Source of the DNA: Saprospiraceae bacterium UBA3362 | Lineage (GTDB): Bacteria > Bacteroidota > Bacteroidia > Chitinophagales > Saprospiraceae | Reading direction: 5' to 3' | NCBI GenBank assembly: GCA_002360455.1 | Contig: DEQQ01000062.1 | Location: 1 to 64,000, forward strand | DNA length: 64,000 bases | In this document: positions 8,553-19,093 of the stretch, one piece after another | Layout of the letters: the number at the start of each line of letters is the position of its first letter | How positions within the stretch are numbered: the stretch's first letter is position 1 | The notes under the pieces: generated by a model | What the model saw: only the letters and a program-made list of their open reading frames with translations | Database searches by the model: none | What the model was told of the DNA's origin: nothing | Program-made: the position numbers and the translations under genes

Positions 8553-9122
8553 ATGTCTCAACAAAAAGTAGCAGGTCGATACGCAAAATCTCTTTTGGAT
8601 CTAGCCAAATCCTATAATCAGTTGGAAGAAGTCTATCAGGATGTTCTGTCGATTACTCAAGCTTGCAAATCAAGAGAACTTGTGGTGGCGCTCAAAAGCC
8701 CGGTTATTCCTGCAAACAAAAAAGCAGGCATTATCCATTCTCTTTTCGGTTCCAAAATCTCAGATCTTACCATGAAGTTTATGGATCTGTTGGTGGAGAA
8801 GGGACGAGACAAAGAATTAGTGTCTATTTGCTCTGCTTTTGTATCTCAATATAAGGATTTCAAAAAGATCAAATCGGCTACTCTCTATACGGCACATCAA
8901 ATGTCAGATCAAGAAGTAAACGAGCTTCAATCTCGATTTTCTCATTGGCTAAAACCTGGTGAGAAAATGGAAATCACACAAAAGAAAAATGAGAGTTTGG
9001 TTGGAGGATTTGTGTTGGAAATGGAGAATCAGCTGTATGATGGAAGTGTAAGACGTCAGATGGAATTGCTCCGCAGCAATCTTTACGACAAGTCCTACAT
9101 CAATTTAGTAGAAAAAAAATAG
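8553..9122 (+). CDS. atpH: ATP synthase F1 subunit delta
   Basis: Delta subunit (OSCP homologue) that caps F1 and binds the b stalk. The N-terminus VAGRYAKSLLDLAKSYNQLE is the family's six-helix bundle start, and the C-terminal part contains NESLVGGFVLEMENQLYDGS, the conserved end motif. Length of 189 residues is normal. Starts 4 bp after atpF; atpA follows after 47 bp. Confidence 0.95.
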   Translation: MSQQKVAGRYAKSLLDLAKSYNQLEEVYQDVLSITQACKSRELVVALKSPVIPANKKAGIIHSLFGSKISDLTMKFMDLLVEKGRDKELVSICSAFVSQYKDFKKIKSATLYTAHQMSDQEVNELQSRFSHWLKPGEKMEITQKKNESLVGGFVLEMENQLYDGSVRRQMELLRSNLYDKSYINLVEKK

Positions 9123-9169
9123 TAAATCATAATATTTAAAAAGACCATTTAAAATAAAAAAACAAAGTC

Positions 9170-10744
9170 ATGGTAACTATAAGACCGGAAGAAATCTCAG
9201 CAATTTTGAAACAACAAATTTCTGGTGCCAACACAGCGGCAGAACTTGAAGAAGTAGGAACAGTACTTCAAGTAGGTGACGGTATTGCTCGTGTTTATGG
9301 ATTGACCAACGCTCAGGCAGGAGAGCTCGTGGAGTTTGAAACAGGAGTTCAAGCCATCGTGTTGAACTTAGAAGAAGATAATGTCGGAGTGGTGTTGATG
9401 GGTTCTTGGAGCGGCATCAAAGAAGGCTCTAAAGTTCGCAGAACACGCAAAATCGCCTCTATAGAAGTTGGTGAGGGTTTTGTTGGTCGAGTAGTAAATC
9501 CATTGGGACAGCCTATTGACGGAAAAGGACCGATCAGCGGCACTCGTTATGAGATGCCTATTGAGCGCAAAGCTCCCGGAGTTATCTTTCGTCAACCGGT
9601 AAACGAACCTTTGCAAACAGGAATCAAAGCCATAGACTCCATGATCCCTATAGGACGTGGGCAGAGAGAGTTGATTATCGGTGACCGCCAGACAGGAAAA
9701 ACGGCCATTGCATTGGATACCATTATCAATCAAAAAGAATTTTATGATAGAGGCGAGCCTGTATATTGTATTTATGTTGCCTCAGGTCAGAAAGCTTCTA
9801 CAGTTGCCAAAGTAGCCAAAACATTGGAAGACTATGGAGCAATGCCATATACCGTTATTGTATCTGCGTCGGCTTCAGATCCTGCTCCATTGCAGTTCTA
9901 TGCTCCATTTGCAGGAGCTGCCATAGGGGAGTTTTTCAGAGACACAGGACGTCCGGCTTTGGTTATCTATGATGATCTTTCTAAGCAAGCTGTAGCTTAT
10001 CGTGAGGTATCCTTATTGTTGCGTCGTCCACCGGGACGTGAAGCTTATCCGGGAGATGTTTTTTATCTGCACTCAAGATTGTTAGAGAGAGCAGCCAAAG
10101 TCATCAACAACGACGATATCGCAAAAACAATGAATGATCTTCCGGATTCTTTGAAAAAAGCGGGTATAGTAAAAGGTGGAGGCTCATTGACGGCCTTACC
10201 TATTATCGAGACTCAGGCCGGAGACGTATCTGCCTATATTCCGACCAATGTAATTTCCATTACAGATGGTCAGATTTTCCTTGAATCCAACCTTTTTAAC
10301 TCCGGTATTCGTCCGGCCATCAACGTTGGTATCTCGGTTTCTCGTGTGGGTGGAAACGCACAGATCAAATCGATGAAAAAAGTTTCCGGTACACTTAAGT
10401 TGGATCAAGCTCAATATCGTGAATTGGAAGCATTCTCCAAGTTCGGATCTGACCTGGATGCTGCTACAAAAGCTGTATTGGACAAAGGAAAAAGAAACGT
10501 TGAGATTCTAAAACAAGCTCAATATTCTCCGGTGTCTGTAGAGAAGCAAGTTGCTATTATCTACTTAGGAACCAATAATCTGTTGAAAGATGTTCCGGCA
10601 GACAAAGTAAAAGATTTTGAAGCTTTGGTGCTTACAGAATTAGAAACCAAGTATCCTTCTGTTTTGGATAACTTCAGAAAAGGAAAATTGGATGATGCAG
10701 ACTTAGCGACTCTCAAATCTGTAGCAGCAAGTTTGGTTAAATAA
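9170..10744 (+). CDS. atpA: ATP synthase F1 subunit alpha
   Basis: Non-catalytic nucleotide-binding subunit of the F1 hexamer, 524 residues. The P-loop [15 protein letters not shown] is near residue 170. The region [19 protein letters not shown] carries the arginine that reaches into the neighbouring catalytic site. The N-terminus [17 protein letters not shown] is typical. The catalytic beta subunit (atpD) and epsilon (atpC) do not follow, as they do in many other phyla; in Bacteroidota they are usually at another locus. Confidence 0.97.
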   Translation: MVTIRPEEISAILKQQISGANTAAELEEVGTVLQVGDGIARVYGLTNAQAGELVEFETGVQAIVLNLEEDNVGVVLMGSWSGIKEGSKVRRTRKIASIEVGEGFVGRVVNPLGQPIDGKGPISGTRYEMPIERKAPGVIFRQPVNEPLQTGIKAIDSMIPIGRGQRELIIGDRQTGKTAIALDTIINQKEFYDRGEPVYCIYVASGQKASTVAKVAKTLEDYGAMPYTVIVSASASDPAPLQFYAPFAGAAIGEFFRDTGRPALVIYDDLSKQAVAYREVSLLLRRPPGREAYPGDVFYLHSRLLERAAKVINNDDIAKTMNDLPDSLKKAGIVKGGGSLTALPIIETQAGDVSAYIPTNVISITDGQIFLESNLFNSGIRPAINVGISVSRVGGNAQIKSMKKVSGTLKLDQAQYRELEAFSKFGSDLDAATKAVLDKGKRNVEILKQAQYSPVSVEKQVAIIYLGTNNLLKDVPADKVKDFEALVLTELETKYPSVLDNFRKGKLDDADLATLKSVAASLVK

Positions 10745-10778
10745 TTTTTTTTATCAGATCATTTTGTAGTTCCAATCC

Positions 10779-11684
10779 ATGGCAGCAAATCTTAAAGAAG
10801 TAAGAAATAGGATTAAGTCCGTAATCTCCACACAGCAGATTACCAAAGCAATGAAAATGGTTTCTGCTGCAAAGCTCCGAAAAGCCCAGCAAGCTATTAT
10901 TCAGATGCGCCCTTATTCCAACAAACTCAATGCCATGTTGAGTAATATTATGACCTACAGCGATGGTGAAGGGGCAGCAGCTTTCGGAAGAGCTACAGAG
11001 AAGAAAAAACCATTGATTATCGTCATTACCTCCGATAGAGGATTGTGTGGAGCTTTCAATACCAATATCATCAAGTTGGTGCAGAAAACCATAAAAGAGC
11101 AGTACAGCAAAGAGGCAGAAAATGGCAGTCTCAGCATGATGTTTATTGGCAAAAAAGCCTACGAGTTTTTCAGAAGAAGATATACCAATTGCAATATTAT
11201 AGATTCTAAAGTTGGCCTTTATGCCGATTTTAAGTTTGAGAATGTAGCACAGCTTTCAGAAGCATTGATGGCGGATTTTCAGGCAGGAACTTATGACCAA
11301 ATCGAAGTTTATTACTCGCGATTCAAAAATGCGGCAACCCAGTTTCCTGAGCGCGAACAATATCTTCCTGTTGCCAGATCTGAAAGTCCGGCAGCCAAAC
11401 CAACAGAGACCAAAGCTGCAAAACCGGATTACCTTTTCGAGCCAAAACAGGATATTCTCCTTGCAGAGTTGATCCCATCCATCCTTCAAGCTCAATTGTT
11501 TAAATGCGGACTGGATACTCACGCCAGCGAGCATGGATCGCGTATGACGGCAATGGATAAAGCCACAGAAAATGCCGAAGGAATGTTGGGTGAACTGAAG
11601 ATCAACTACAACAAGGCAAGACAAGAAGCCATTACAAAAGAATTGTCAGAAATCGTTGCAGGCGCAGCGGCTCTTGAGGGTTAA
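10779..11684 (+). CDS. atpG: ATP synthase F1 subunit gamma
   Basis: Central rotor shaft of F1. The N-terminal helix VRNRIKSVISTQQITKAMKM and the C-terminal helix MLGELKINYNKARQEAITKE with TKELSEIVAGAAALEG form the antiparallel coiled coil. The middle contains VITSDRGLCGAFNTNI, a family hallmark. A short Ala/Pro/Lys-rich insert (SPAAKPTETKAAKP) near residue 210 is a lineage-specific loop. Last gene of the operon; a family A repeat with a strong hairpin lies between it and the convergent ald gene. Confidence 0.96.
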   Translation: MAANLKEVRNRIKSVISTQQITKAMKMVSAAKLRKAQQAIIQMRPYSNKLNAMLSNIMTYSDGEGAAAFGRATEKKKPLIIVITSDRGLCGAFNTNIIKLVQKTIKEQYSKEAENGSLSMMFIGKKAYEFFRRRYTNCNIIDSKVGLYADFKFENVAQLSEALMADFQAGTYDQIEVYYSRFKNAATQFPEREQYLPVARSESPAAKPTETKAAKPDYLFEPKQDILLAELIPSILQAQLFKCGLDTHASEHGSRMTAMDKATENAEGMLGELKINYNKARQEAITKELSEIVAGAAALEG

Positions 11685-11769
11685 TTCCTCCTCATTTTAG
11701 CTTGTTTTTTTTGACTTTATTGAAACTTCAGTTTCTCTGCAAATAGCTTATTTTCCTGTACTTCTTTTG

Positions 11770-11877
11770 CATGAGGAGGCTGGAATGCTTGGTCATCAAA
11801 ACTATGAACATAGTTTTTGATGACGGAACGCAGTGAACCATGGAAGACTCCGACCCTCATGTTCATGAGGGGCATGC
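11770..11877 (-). repeat. Dispersed intergenic element, family A, copy 2
   Basis: Read on the minus strand, it shares gcccctc...agggtcggagtctt and the right-hand cagcctcctca with the copy at 13158-13303. The interior instead holds a long hairpin (11794-11823, arms atcaaaactatg and catagtttttgat). It lies between the convergent 3' ends of atpG and ald, where it could end transcription. Confidence 0.55.
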
Positions 11878-11894
11878 CCTCCCCATTATGGATA

Positions 11895-13103
11895 TTATAT
11901 GATAGACGTAAGCAGCAGATCCAAGTTGGTGTATTTGATTCCGAATCGTTCTGCCATATATTGATTTGTGAGACAGCCTTTGTAGGTGTAAATGGCGTTG
12001 CGCAGCCCTTTGTGATCATAGATCATCTGTTCCATTCCGCCGAGATCTCCTGCCCTTTGCAAAATAGGGGTGAGAATATTGCTCACTCCCATAGATGCCG
12101 TATGGGCTACCTTTGAGGCTATGTTGGGAACTCCATAGTGAATCACTCCGTGGACCAACCGTGTGGGAGAATCATGGCTTGTGATCTCACTCGTTTCGAA
12201 ACAGCCTCCTTGGTCGATACTCACATCTATGATCACCGAGCCGGACTTCATCTGCATAACCATTTCTTCTGTTACCACCATGGTAGTTCTGCCGGTTTTG
12301 GAGTGGATAGCTCCTATTACCAGATCTGCCGTCATCAGCTCCTGTGTTATGGCAATGGGATTTAGCGAGGAGGTATAGAGTGCTCTCCCAATTCGATTTT
12401 GAATGCGAATGAGGCGATGGATTTTATCATCAAAGATTCTTACTTCTGCGCCCAATGCCAATGCAGCTCTTGTGGCATACTCTGCCACCACCCCGCTGCC
12501 GAGAATGACCACCTTGGACGGAGGAACTCCGGTGATGCCTCCCAACAAAACTCCCTTCCCTTTTTTGGAATCGCTGAGCAGTTCTGCTCCGGTATGAACC
12601 ACCGCCAAACCGGCTATTTCGCTCATGATCCGCACTACCGGAAACGAACCATCTTCATCTTGCAAATATTCCATGGCAAGGGCGGTGACCCGTCGCTGAC
12701 GTAGTTGCTGGATATACTCAGAATCCATCTTAAGCAAATGCAACGGAGAAATAAGCAGCTGATTGGGTTTGAATAAAGACAACTCCTCTTTGGTCGGGGG
12801 AGCTACTTTAAGAATGACATGACAGTCATAAACCTGCTCTTTGGAATAAACCACCAGAGCGCCGGCTTCAGAATATTCGTGATCGGAGAAATTGGATTTT
12901 TGGCCGGCGTTGGATTCGATAACAACTTCATGACCTCGAGCTACCAGATTGTACACGGAATGAGGAACCAGGGCAACACGATTTTCTTGAAAACCGGTTT
13001 CTGTAGGGATGCCTATTCTCAGAGCCGATTTTGCCTTATCCAATGCCAATCGCTCTGACTGTGTCTGAAGACTCCACTGTGTTGCAGATTTTATCTCTGT
13101 CAT
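11895..13103 (-). CDS. ald: Alanine dehydrogenase (AlaDH/PNT family)
   Basis: NAD-dependent oxidative deamination of L-alanine to pyruvate and ammonia. The N-terminal catalytic domain has IGIPTETGFQENRVALVPHS and the conserved ILKVAPPT; the nucleotide domain has VVILGSGVVAEYATRAALALG, a Rossmann G-x-G-x-x-A pattern, and ends with ASMGVSNILTPIL. At 402 residues it is somewhat longer than the ~370 of classical Ald, with a longer N-terminus, as in the Bacteroidota group. A proton-translocating transhydrogenase alpha subunit is less likely: the membrane segment is absent and no pntB is next to it. Convergent with atpG; transcribed away from a repeat element at its 5' side. Confidence 0.9.
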   Translation of the reverse strand: MTEIKSATQWSLQTQSERLALDKAKSALRIGIPTETGFQENRVALVPHSVYNLVARGHEVVIESNAGQKSNFSDHEYSEAGALVVYSKEQVYDCHVILKVAPPTKEELSLFKPNQLLISPLHLLKMDSEYIQQLRQRRVTALAMEYLQDEDGSFPVVRIMSEIAGLAVVHTGAELLSDSKKGKGVLLGGITGVPPSKVVILGSGVVAEYATRAALALGAEVRIFDDKIHRLIRIQNRIGRALYTSSLNPIAITQELMTADLVIGAIHSKTGRTTMVVTEEMVMQMKSGSVIIDVSIDQGGCFETSEITSHDSPTRLVHGVIHYGVPNIASKVAHTASMGVSNILTPILQRAGDLGGMEQMIYDHKGLRNAIYTYKGCLTNQYMAERFGIKYTNLDLLLTSII

Positions 13104-13157
13104 GCTTTCTATTTTCTGTTAATCATTGAAGGGTTTGATGAATTTTCTTTTTTTTGC

Positions 13158-13303
13158 TGTGCCCCTGCTCTTGCAGGGTCGGAGTCTTATGGACTCGCTA
13201 TTCGCTCGGTGCTTCGCACTAAGGGCTTTGCCCTTATCCTACAGCCTCCTCACAGAACCGAAACTTAGAGCTTGATTTCAAAATGAAATGAACTCAGGGC
13301 ACA
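13158..13303 (+). repeat. Dispersed intergenic element, family A, copy 3
   Basis: Bounded by tgtgccc (13158-13164) and its exact inverse gggcaca (13297-13303). The interior has small hairpins (gtgcttcgcac and aagggctttgccctt). Its right edge runs into the 3' end of tsaE and supplies that gene's last two codons and stop. Confidence 0.65.
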
Positions 13304-13746
13304 GAAGCACAGTTAAAGGTAAAACTTCTCTCCTGATCCGACAATACTTCTATTTCAATTTCGCAATATTCATTCGGTCTCAGTAGCTCTTTAGCCAACT
13401 CAGGCCATTCTATAATGCACAGCTGCCCTGAAAACAACTGATCTTCAAGCCCCAGGTCAATAAGCTGTTGCAATTGATTCAATCTATACAGATCCATGTG
13501 ATAGACTGTATCAAAAGGAACATTATCGGTTTTTACATCATATTGTGAAATGATGGAAAAAGTAGGACTTGAAGCCTGTTCCGAACAAGCTAAAATGGAA
13601 CATAGAGCCTTGGTAAAACTTGTTTTTCCGCTTCCCATTTGGCCACTCAACAATACAATTCTGCAATCGCCCAAAGCCTGAAGAACCTCCTTGGCGAATT
13701 CAACTAAGTCTTGCTCTTTTAGCCTGCGTTGAATAAAATGAGACAT
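13294..13746 (-). CDS. tsaE: tRNA t6A biosynthesis ATPase TsaE
   Basis: P-loop ATPase that works with TsaB and TsaD to make N6-threonylcarbamoyladenosine at position 37 of ANN-decoding tRNAs. The Walker A sequence is LSGQMGSGKTSFTKAL near residue 40. SSPTFSIISQY, then YHMDLYRL and LCIIEWPE are the family's other motifs. At 150 residues it is the normal length. The last residues (Val-Pro, stop) are encoded by the edge of the family A repeat, so the original C-terminus may have been slightly different. Upstream and divergent is gyrB. Confidence 0.93.
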   Translation of the reverse strand: MSHFIQRRLKEQDLVEFAKEVLQALGDCRIVLLSGQMGSGKTSFTKALCSILACSEQASSPTFSIISQYDVKTDNVPFDTVYHMDLYRLNQLQQLIDLGLEDQLFSGQLCIIEWPELAKELLRPNEYCEIEIEVLSDQERSFTFNCASVP

Positions 13747-13924
13747 GTCACAAAGGTCTGCAATTTTGTTTGGAATGAACTTCAGAAAGCAGATTTTCTT
13801 TTGTGGGCAGAGAAGGTTTTAGTTGTCAATGATCTATTTCTGGTCTCGTAAAAGAATCCTCTGAACAAGGTCTCTTATTTTGATTCACTTTTTTCATTTT
13901 TATTCCTAAGAATCAGTAGATTAA

Positions 13925-15925
<2,001 letters not shown>

Positions 15926-16115
15926 TCAGCTAAAATCCTTTATCATTTTTCCTTTTATTTTGTTGGTAGCACGAACTGTGGCCATCCATTGAAATGCTTT
16001 TTAGAAATCGTTTACTGATCTTATTATTCTCCATTATTAACAGAAGATTTGAGCTTGAACTCAAGTTGAATTGGCGCATTAAAAATTTTATCTAAAAACA
16101 GAGTGGAACCCTTGT

Positions 16116-17666
16116 TTAATGAATGGCGCTTACATTTACTTTTTCAATTCCTTTGAGATTCAAAATAATTTTTCTGTCCATTGCTTTATTGTCAAATTCG
16201 TTGATGATTTCCAAAATGTCGTAGTCAATAAAATTACATTCGCTTCCATCTATAGTCAATGTGCTGCCTTCCTTAATTTCGTCTAAGGCTTTGCGCAGAT
16301 TGACCTTATTGAGAAAGGTAACATTACTGTTGAGTTTTATTAAATAGGAAACTTGGTTATCCTTTTGTGCTTTGGTGATTTTATATTCTGCTCCAAAGTT
16401 ATTACGGACAATATAGTAAATGGAAATGAGAAGCCCTAAAGAAACTCCCAACAACAGATCAGTAGAAAGAATGGCAACAATGGTGATAATAAAAGGTACA
16501 AATTGATTCCAACCTAGACTCAGCATATTACGGAAAAGTTTGGGTTTGGTTAAATTAAAGCCGGTCACAATTAAAATTGCAGACAAAGAAGCATAAGGAA
16601 TTTGATTGAGCAAGAATGAGACAAGCAATACCGCAAGCAAGAGAAAAAGACCGTGTGTAAAGGCAGACTGTTTTGTCTTGGCCCCAGCATCAACATTGGC
16701 TGCACCTCTTACTACAACGGCAGTTATAGGAATGGCGCCTAGCAATCCACAGACTATGTTTCCTATACCTTGAGCAACAAGTTCTCTGTTTACCGGTGTA
16801 ATTCTATTTCTTCGGTCCAGCTTGTCAATAGCTTCGATGCACAGCAAGGTTTCAAGCGTAGCGAGTACAGCGATGATCAGTCCATCCTTCCAAATGGAAA
16901 TCGTCGAAAAAATGTTGGAGAAATCAGGAAAAGAAATATCTTAGAATGTGTTGTGTGGTATGTTTACCAGCTGCGTAGATTTGAGAGCGAAGCCTGAGGA
17001 AAAGTGATTGAAAACCGTGTTTGTGATTATTCCTAAAACGACGACGAATAAGGGGGATGGGATTATTTTTAGTTTTTTTGCAAAGGGCTGTTGAAGAAGC
17101 AACATCAGGCCTATAGAAATTAAGCTAATAAAAATGGCTCCTCTGGTGATGTGATGATTGATGCTGTCTATGTTTTTGAAGAATTGATGTTCTGTAAAAA
17201 GTTTTAGAAATCCACTTCTCCAAAAATTGGGTTGGTCATATCCCAAAGCAATGGGAATTTGTTTTGATGTAAGAATTATACCTATTGCTGCCAACATTCC
17301 TTTGATAACAGCAGAAGGAAAATAATTTGCAATTGATCCGAGTTTTAGAACACCCAGTGCGAGTTGAAAAAAACCGGCTCCAATCACAGCGAGAAGGAAC
17401 AATTTGAAGTCTCCAAGCGATAGGATGGAAGCTCCGACTACCGTGGTCAAACCTGCAGCCGGTCCGGAAACCGCAAGTTATGATCCACTTACCAATGATA
17501 CAACAAGTCCACCAATTATACCGGATAGAAGTCCGGAATAAAGAGGAGCGCCGGATGCTAATGCTATACCTAGACAGAGAGGAAGGGCAACAAGAAAAAC
17601 CGAAAGTCCGGCAGGCAAATCATGTTTGAGCCAAATGATTCTGTAATATTTTATGGTCCGCTTCAA
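16116..17666 (-). pseudogene. SulP-family anion (bicarbonate/sulfate) transporter, two in-frame stops
   Basis: One continuous minus-strand frame encodes a SulP membrane transporter. The N-terminus has [20 protein letters not shown] and [20 protein letters not shown], the middle has AVSGPAAGL and ETLLCIEAIDKLDRRNR, and a short STAS domain follows at the end (residues near LTIDGSECNFIDYDILEII). The frame is broken by TAA at 17480-17478, where the family nearly always has Gln (S-G-S-Q-L-x-V-S-G-P; CAA to TAA is one transition), and by TAA at 16943-16941, just before DISFPDF. No ATG start is present: the frame begins at TTG 17666 with a stop a few codons upstream. All lesions leave the frame intact, suggesting recent inactivation or base errors. 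No carbonic anhydrase gene, a common partner, lies next to it. Confidence 0.85.
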
Positions 17667-18287
17667 AAAAAACAGTTTAATCCGGTTAGAATACTTTCGT
17701 TAGAGTCCGAAAGATAGGCTTTGTATAGGAAAGTTTGAACATAACTTTAGGAATACAGTAGATCAAAATTTTCTGCAAGCTAAAAAAAGTAGGACTTTTC
17801 ATTTTACATTCTTTTTAATTTTTTGAATTGACATTTTTCTCAGCCTCATCTTTATTTCAATGATAGAAGATAAGATGTTATGGAAGAAGATGCTCCTGAG
17901 TTTTGTTGTAATGAATTCTTGATTAGCATTGAGAATGACGACCTTTGGATTGAACCCAATTTTTTCTTTATCTAATTAAAAATTTGTTCAACAAGCTGAT
18001 ATCAAAGTTCGCAATTGTCTTACAACCATCCCAAAATGATTAAAGCATTATTTTTATTAAGTCATGACTTCATTGGCCATAGTGCCAAGTGATTTTTATA
18101 AGCTAACTTCAAAATCTTTTTTGACTATTCTTTCCTAAGCTAAAATTAAAATTGTCGATTTATAAAACTGTTATGAAACCGATTCTATAAATAATAAAAA
18201 TTTAGAATTTCCACTTGAAATAAAAATATTATAACATGGTAAACCTTTTGGATAAAATCAAATTAATTCTACTTTTTTTGAGTACAA
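17667..18287. other. 620-bp stretch without a recognisable gene
   Basis: AT-rich DNA between the broken transporter and rlmB. On the minus strand about 17812-17970 there is an open stretch of ~50 codons (DKEKIGFNPKVVILNANQEF onward) with no start and no recognised family. It could be a gene remnant or chance. No RNA gene or repeat was seen. Confidence 0.4.
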
Positions 18288-19046
18288 TTAACCGTTTTGG
18301 ATTTTATTTACAGCATTCATCCATTCATAACAGATGATACCGGCAGCGATAGAAACATTGAGTGATTGAATTTCTCCTGCCTGCGGAATAGAGATCAATT
18401 CATCACAAAGATCAAGAATAGAGTTTTGAATTCCTGTTCCTTCTGATCCTAAAACCAATACGCAAGATTTACCAAGCTCAGCTTTAGAAACCGGAAGTTC
18501 TGCTTTTTCTGAACAAGCAATGATAGTCATCCCCTGTCTTTTGAGTTTTTTGAGTACAAAGCCGGGGTCTTTGAGCTGAACAATAGGGAGACGCAATAAT
18601 GCACCTGCTGAAGCTTTGATTGCCTCTTCATTTATGGGTGCTGCATTTTTTTGGCCCATCATTACTCCGGTCAATCCGAACACTTCTGCTGTTCTGCAAA
18701 TGGCACCAAAATTTCGTACATCTGTGAGCCCATCCAAATACAACAGTCCGGGGTTCTTTCCTTGATCAAATGCTTGTTGGATAAGATCTTCAGGATCCCA
18801 AAACTCTATGGGATTGATTAATCCCAATACGCCTTGATGATTTGATTTACTAAGTTTGTCAAGCTTAAATTTGGGCACTTGCACAACCGGAATATGCTGT
18901 TTTCTACAGAGTTTGAGTAACTCATAAAGAGTTTCTTTTTCAAGATTTTCATTAAGGAATACTTTTTGCAATAGTTGCCCTGTGGCTATGGCTTCTTTGA
19001 GTGCATTTTTACCACTGATCCACTGATTTTTTTCTTTAAAAAACAT
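18288..19046 (-). CDS. rlmB: 23S rRNA 2'-O-methyltransferase RlmB (SpoU/TrmH family)
   Basis: Probable SAM-dependent methyltransferase for the ribose of G2251 of 23S rRNA. The N-terminal substrate-binding domain starts WISGKNALKEAI. The SPOUT domain carries three motifs: LTDVRNFGAICRTAEVFG, VLVLGSEGTGI and IPQAGEIQSLNVSIAAGIICY, which form the trefoil-knot cofactor site. Start at ATG 19046; a TTG two codons earlier is less likely. It is divergent from the M36 peptidase gene with only 47 bp between start codons, so the two promoters must be close or overlapping. TrmH/SpoU paralogues with other targets cannot be excluded. Confidence 0.88.
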   Translation of the reverse strand: MFFKEKNQWISGKNALKEAIATGQLLQKVFLNENLEKETLYELLKLCRKQHIPVVQVPKFKLDKLSKSNHQGVLGLINPIEFWDPEDLIQQAFDQGKNPGLLYLDGLTDVRNFGAICRTAEVFGLTGVMMGQKNAAPINEEAIKASAGALLRLPIVQLKDPGFVLKKLKRQGMTIIACSEKAELPVSKAELGKSCVLVLGSEGTGIQNSILDLCDELISIPQAGEIQSLNVSIAAGIICYEWMNAVNKIQNG

Positions 19047-19093
19047 ATTCAAAATTAATTATATCTTTATCAATTCAAAAATTCAACTTCTAC

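Noticed and set aside
11717..12019. Open frame on the minus strand overlapping the 3' part of ald
   Set aside because: Different frame from ald, runs through a dispersed repeat and has no recognised domain.
16116..17666. Stop-codon reassignment or readthrough of TAA
   Set aside because: Many intact genes here, such as atpB, end in TAA at the expected place, so TAA is a normal stop in this genome.
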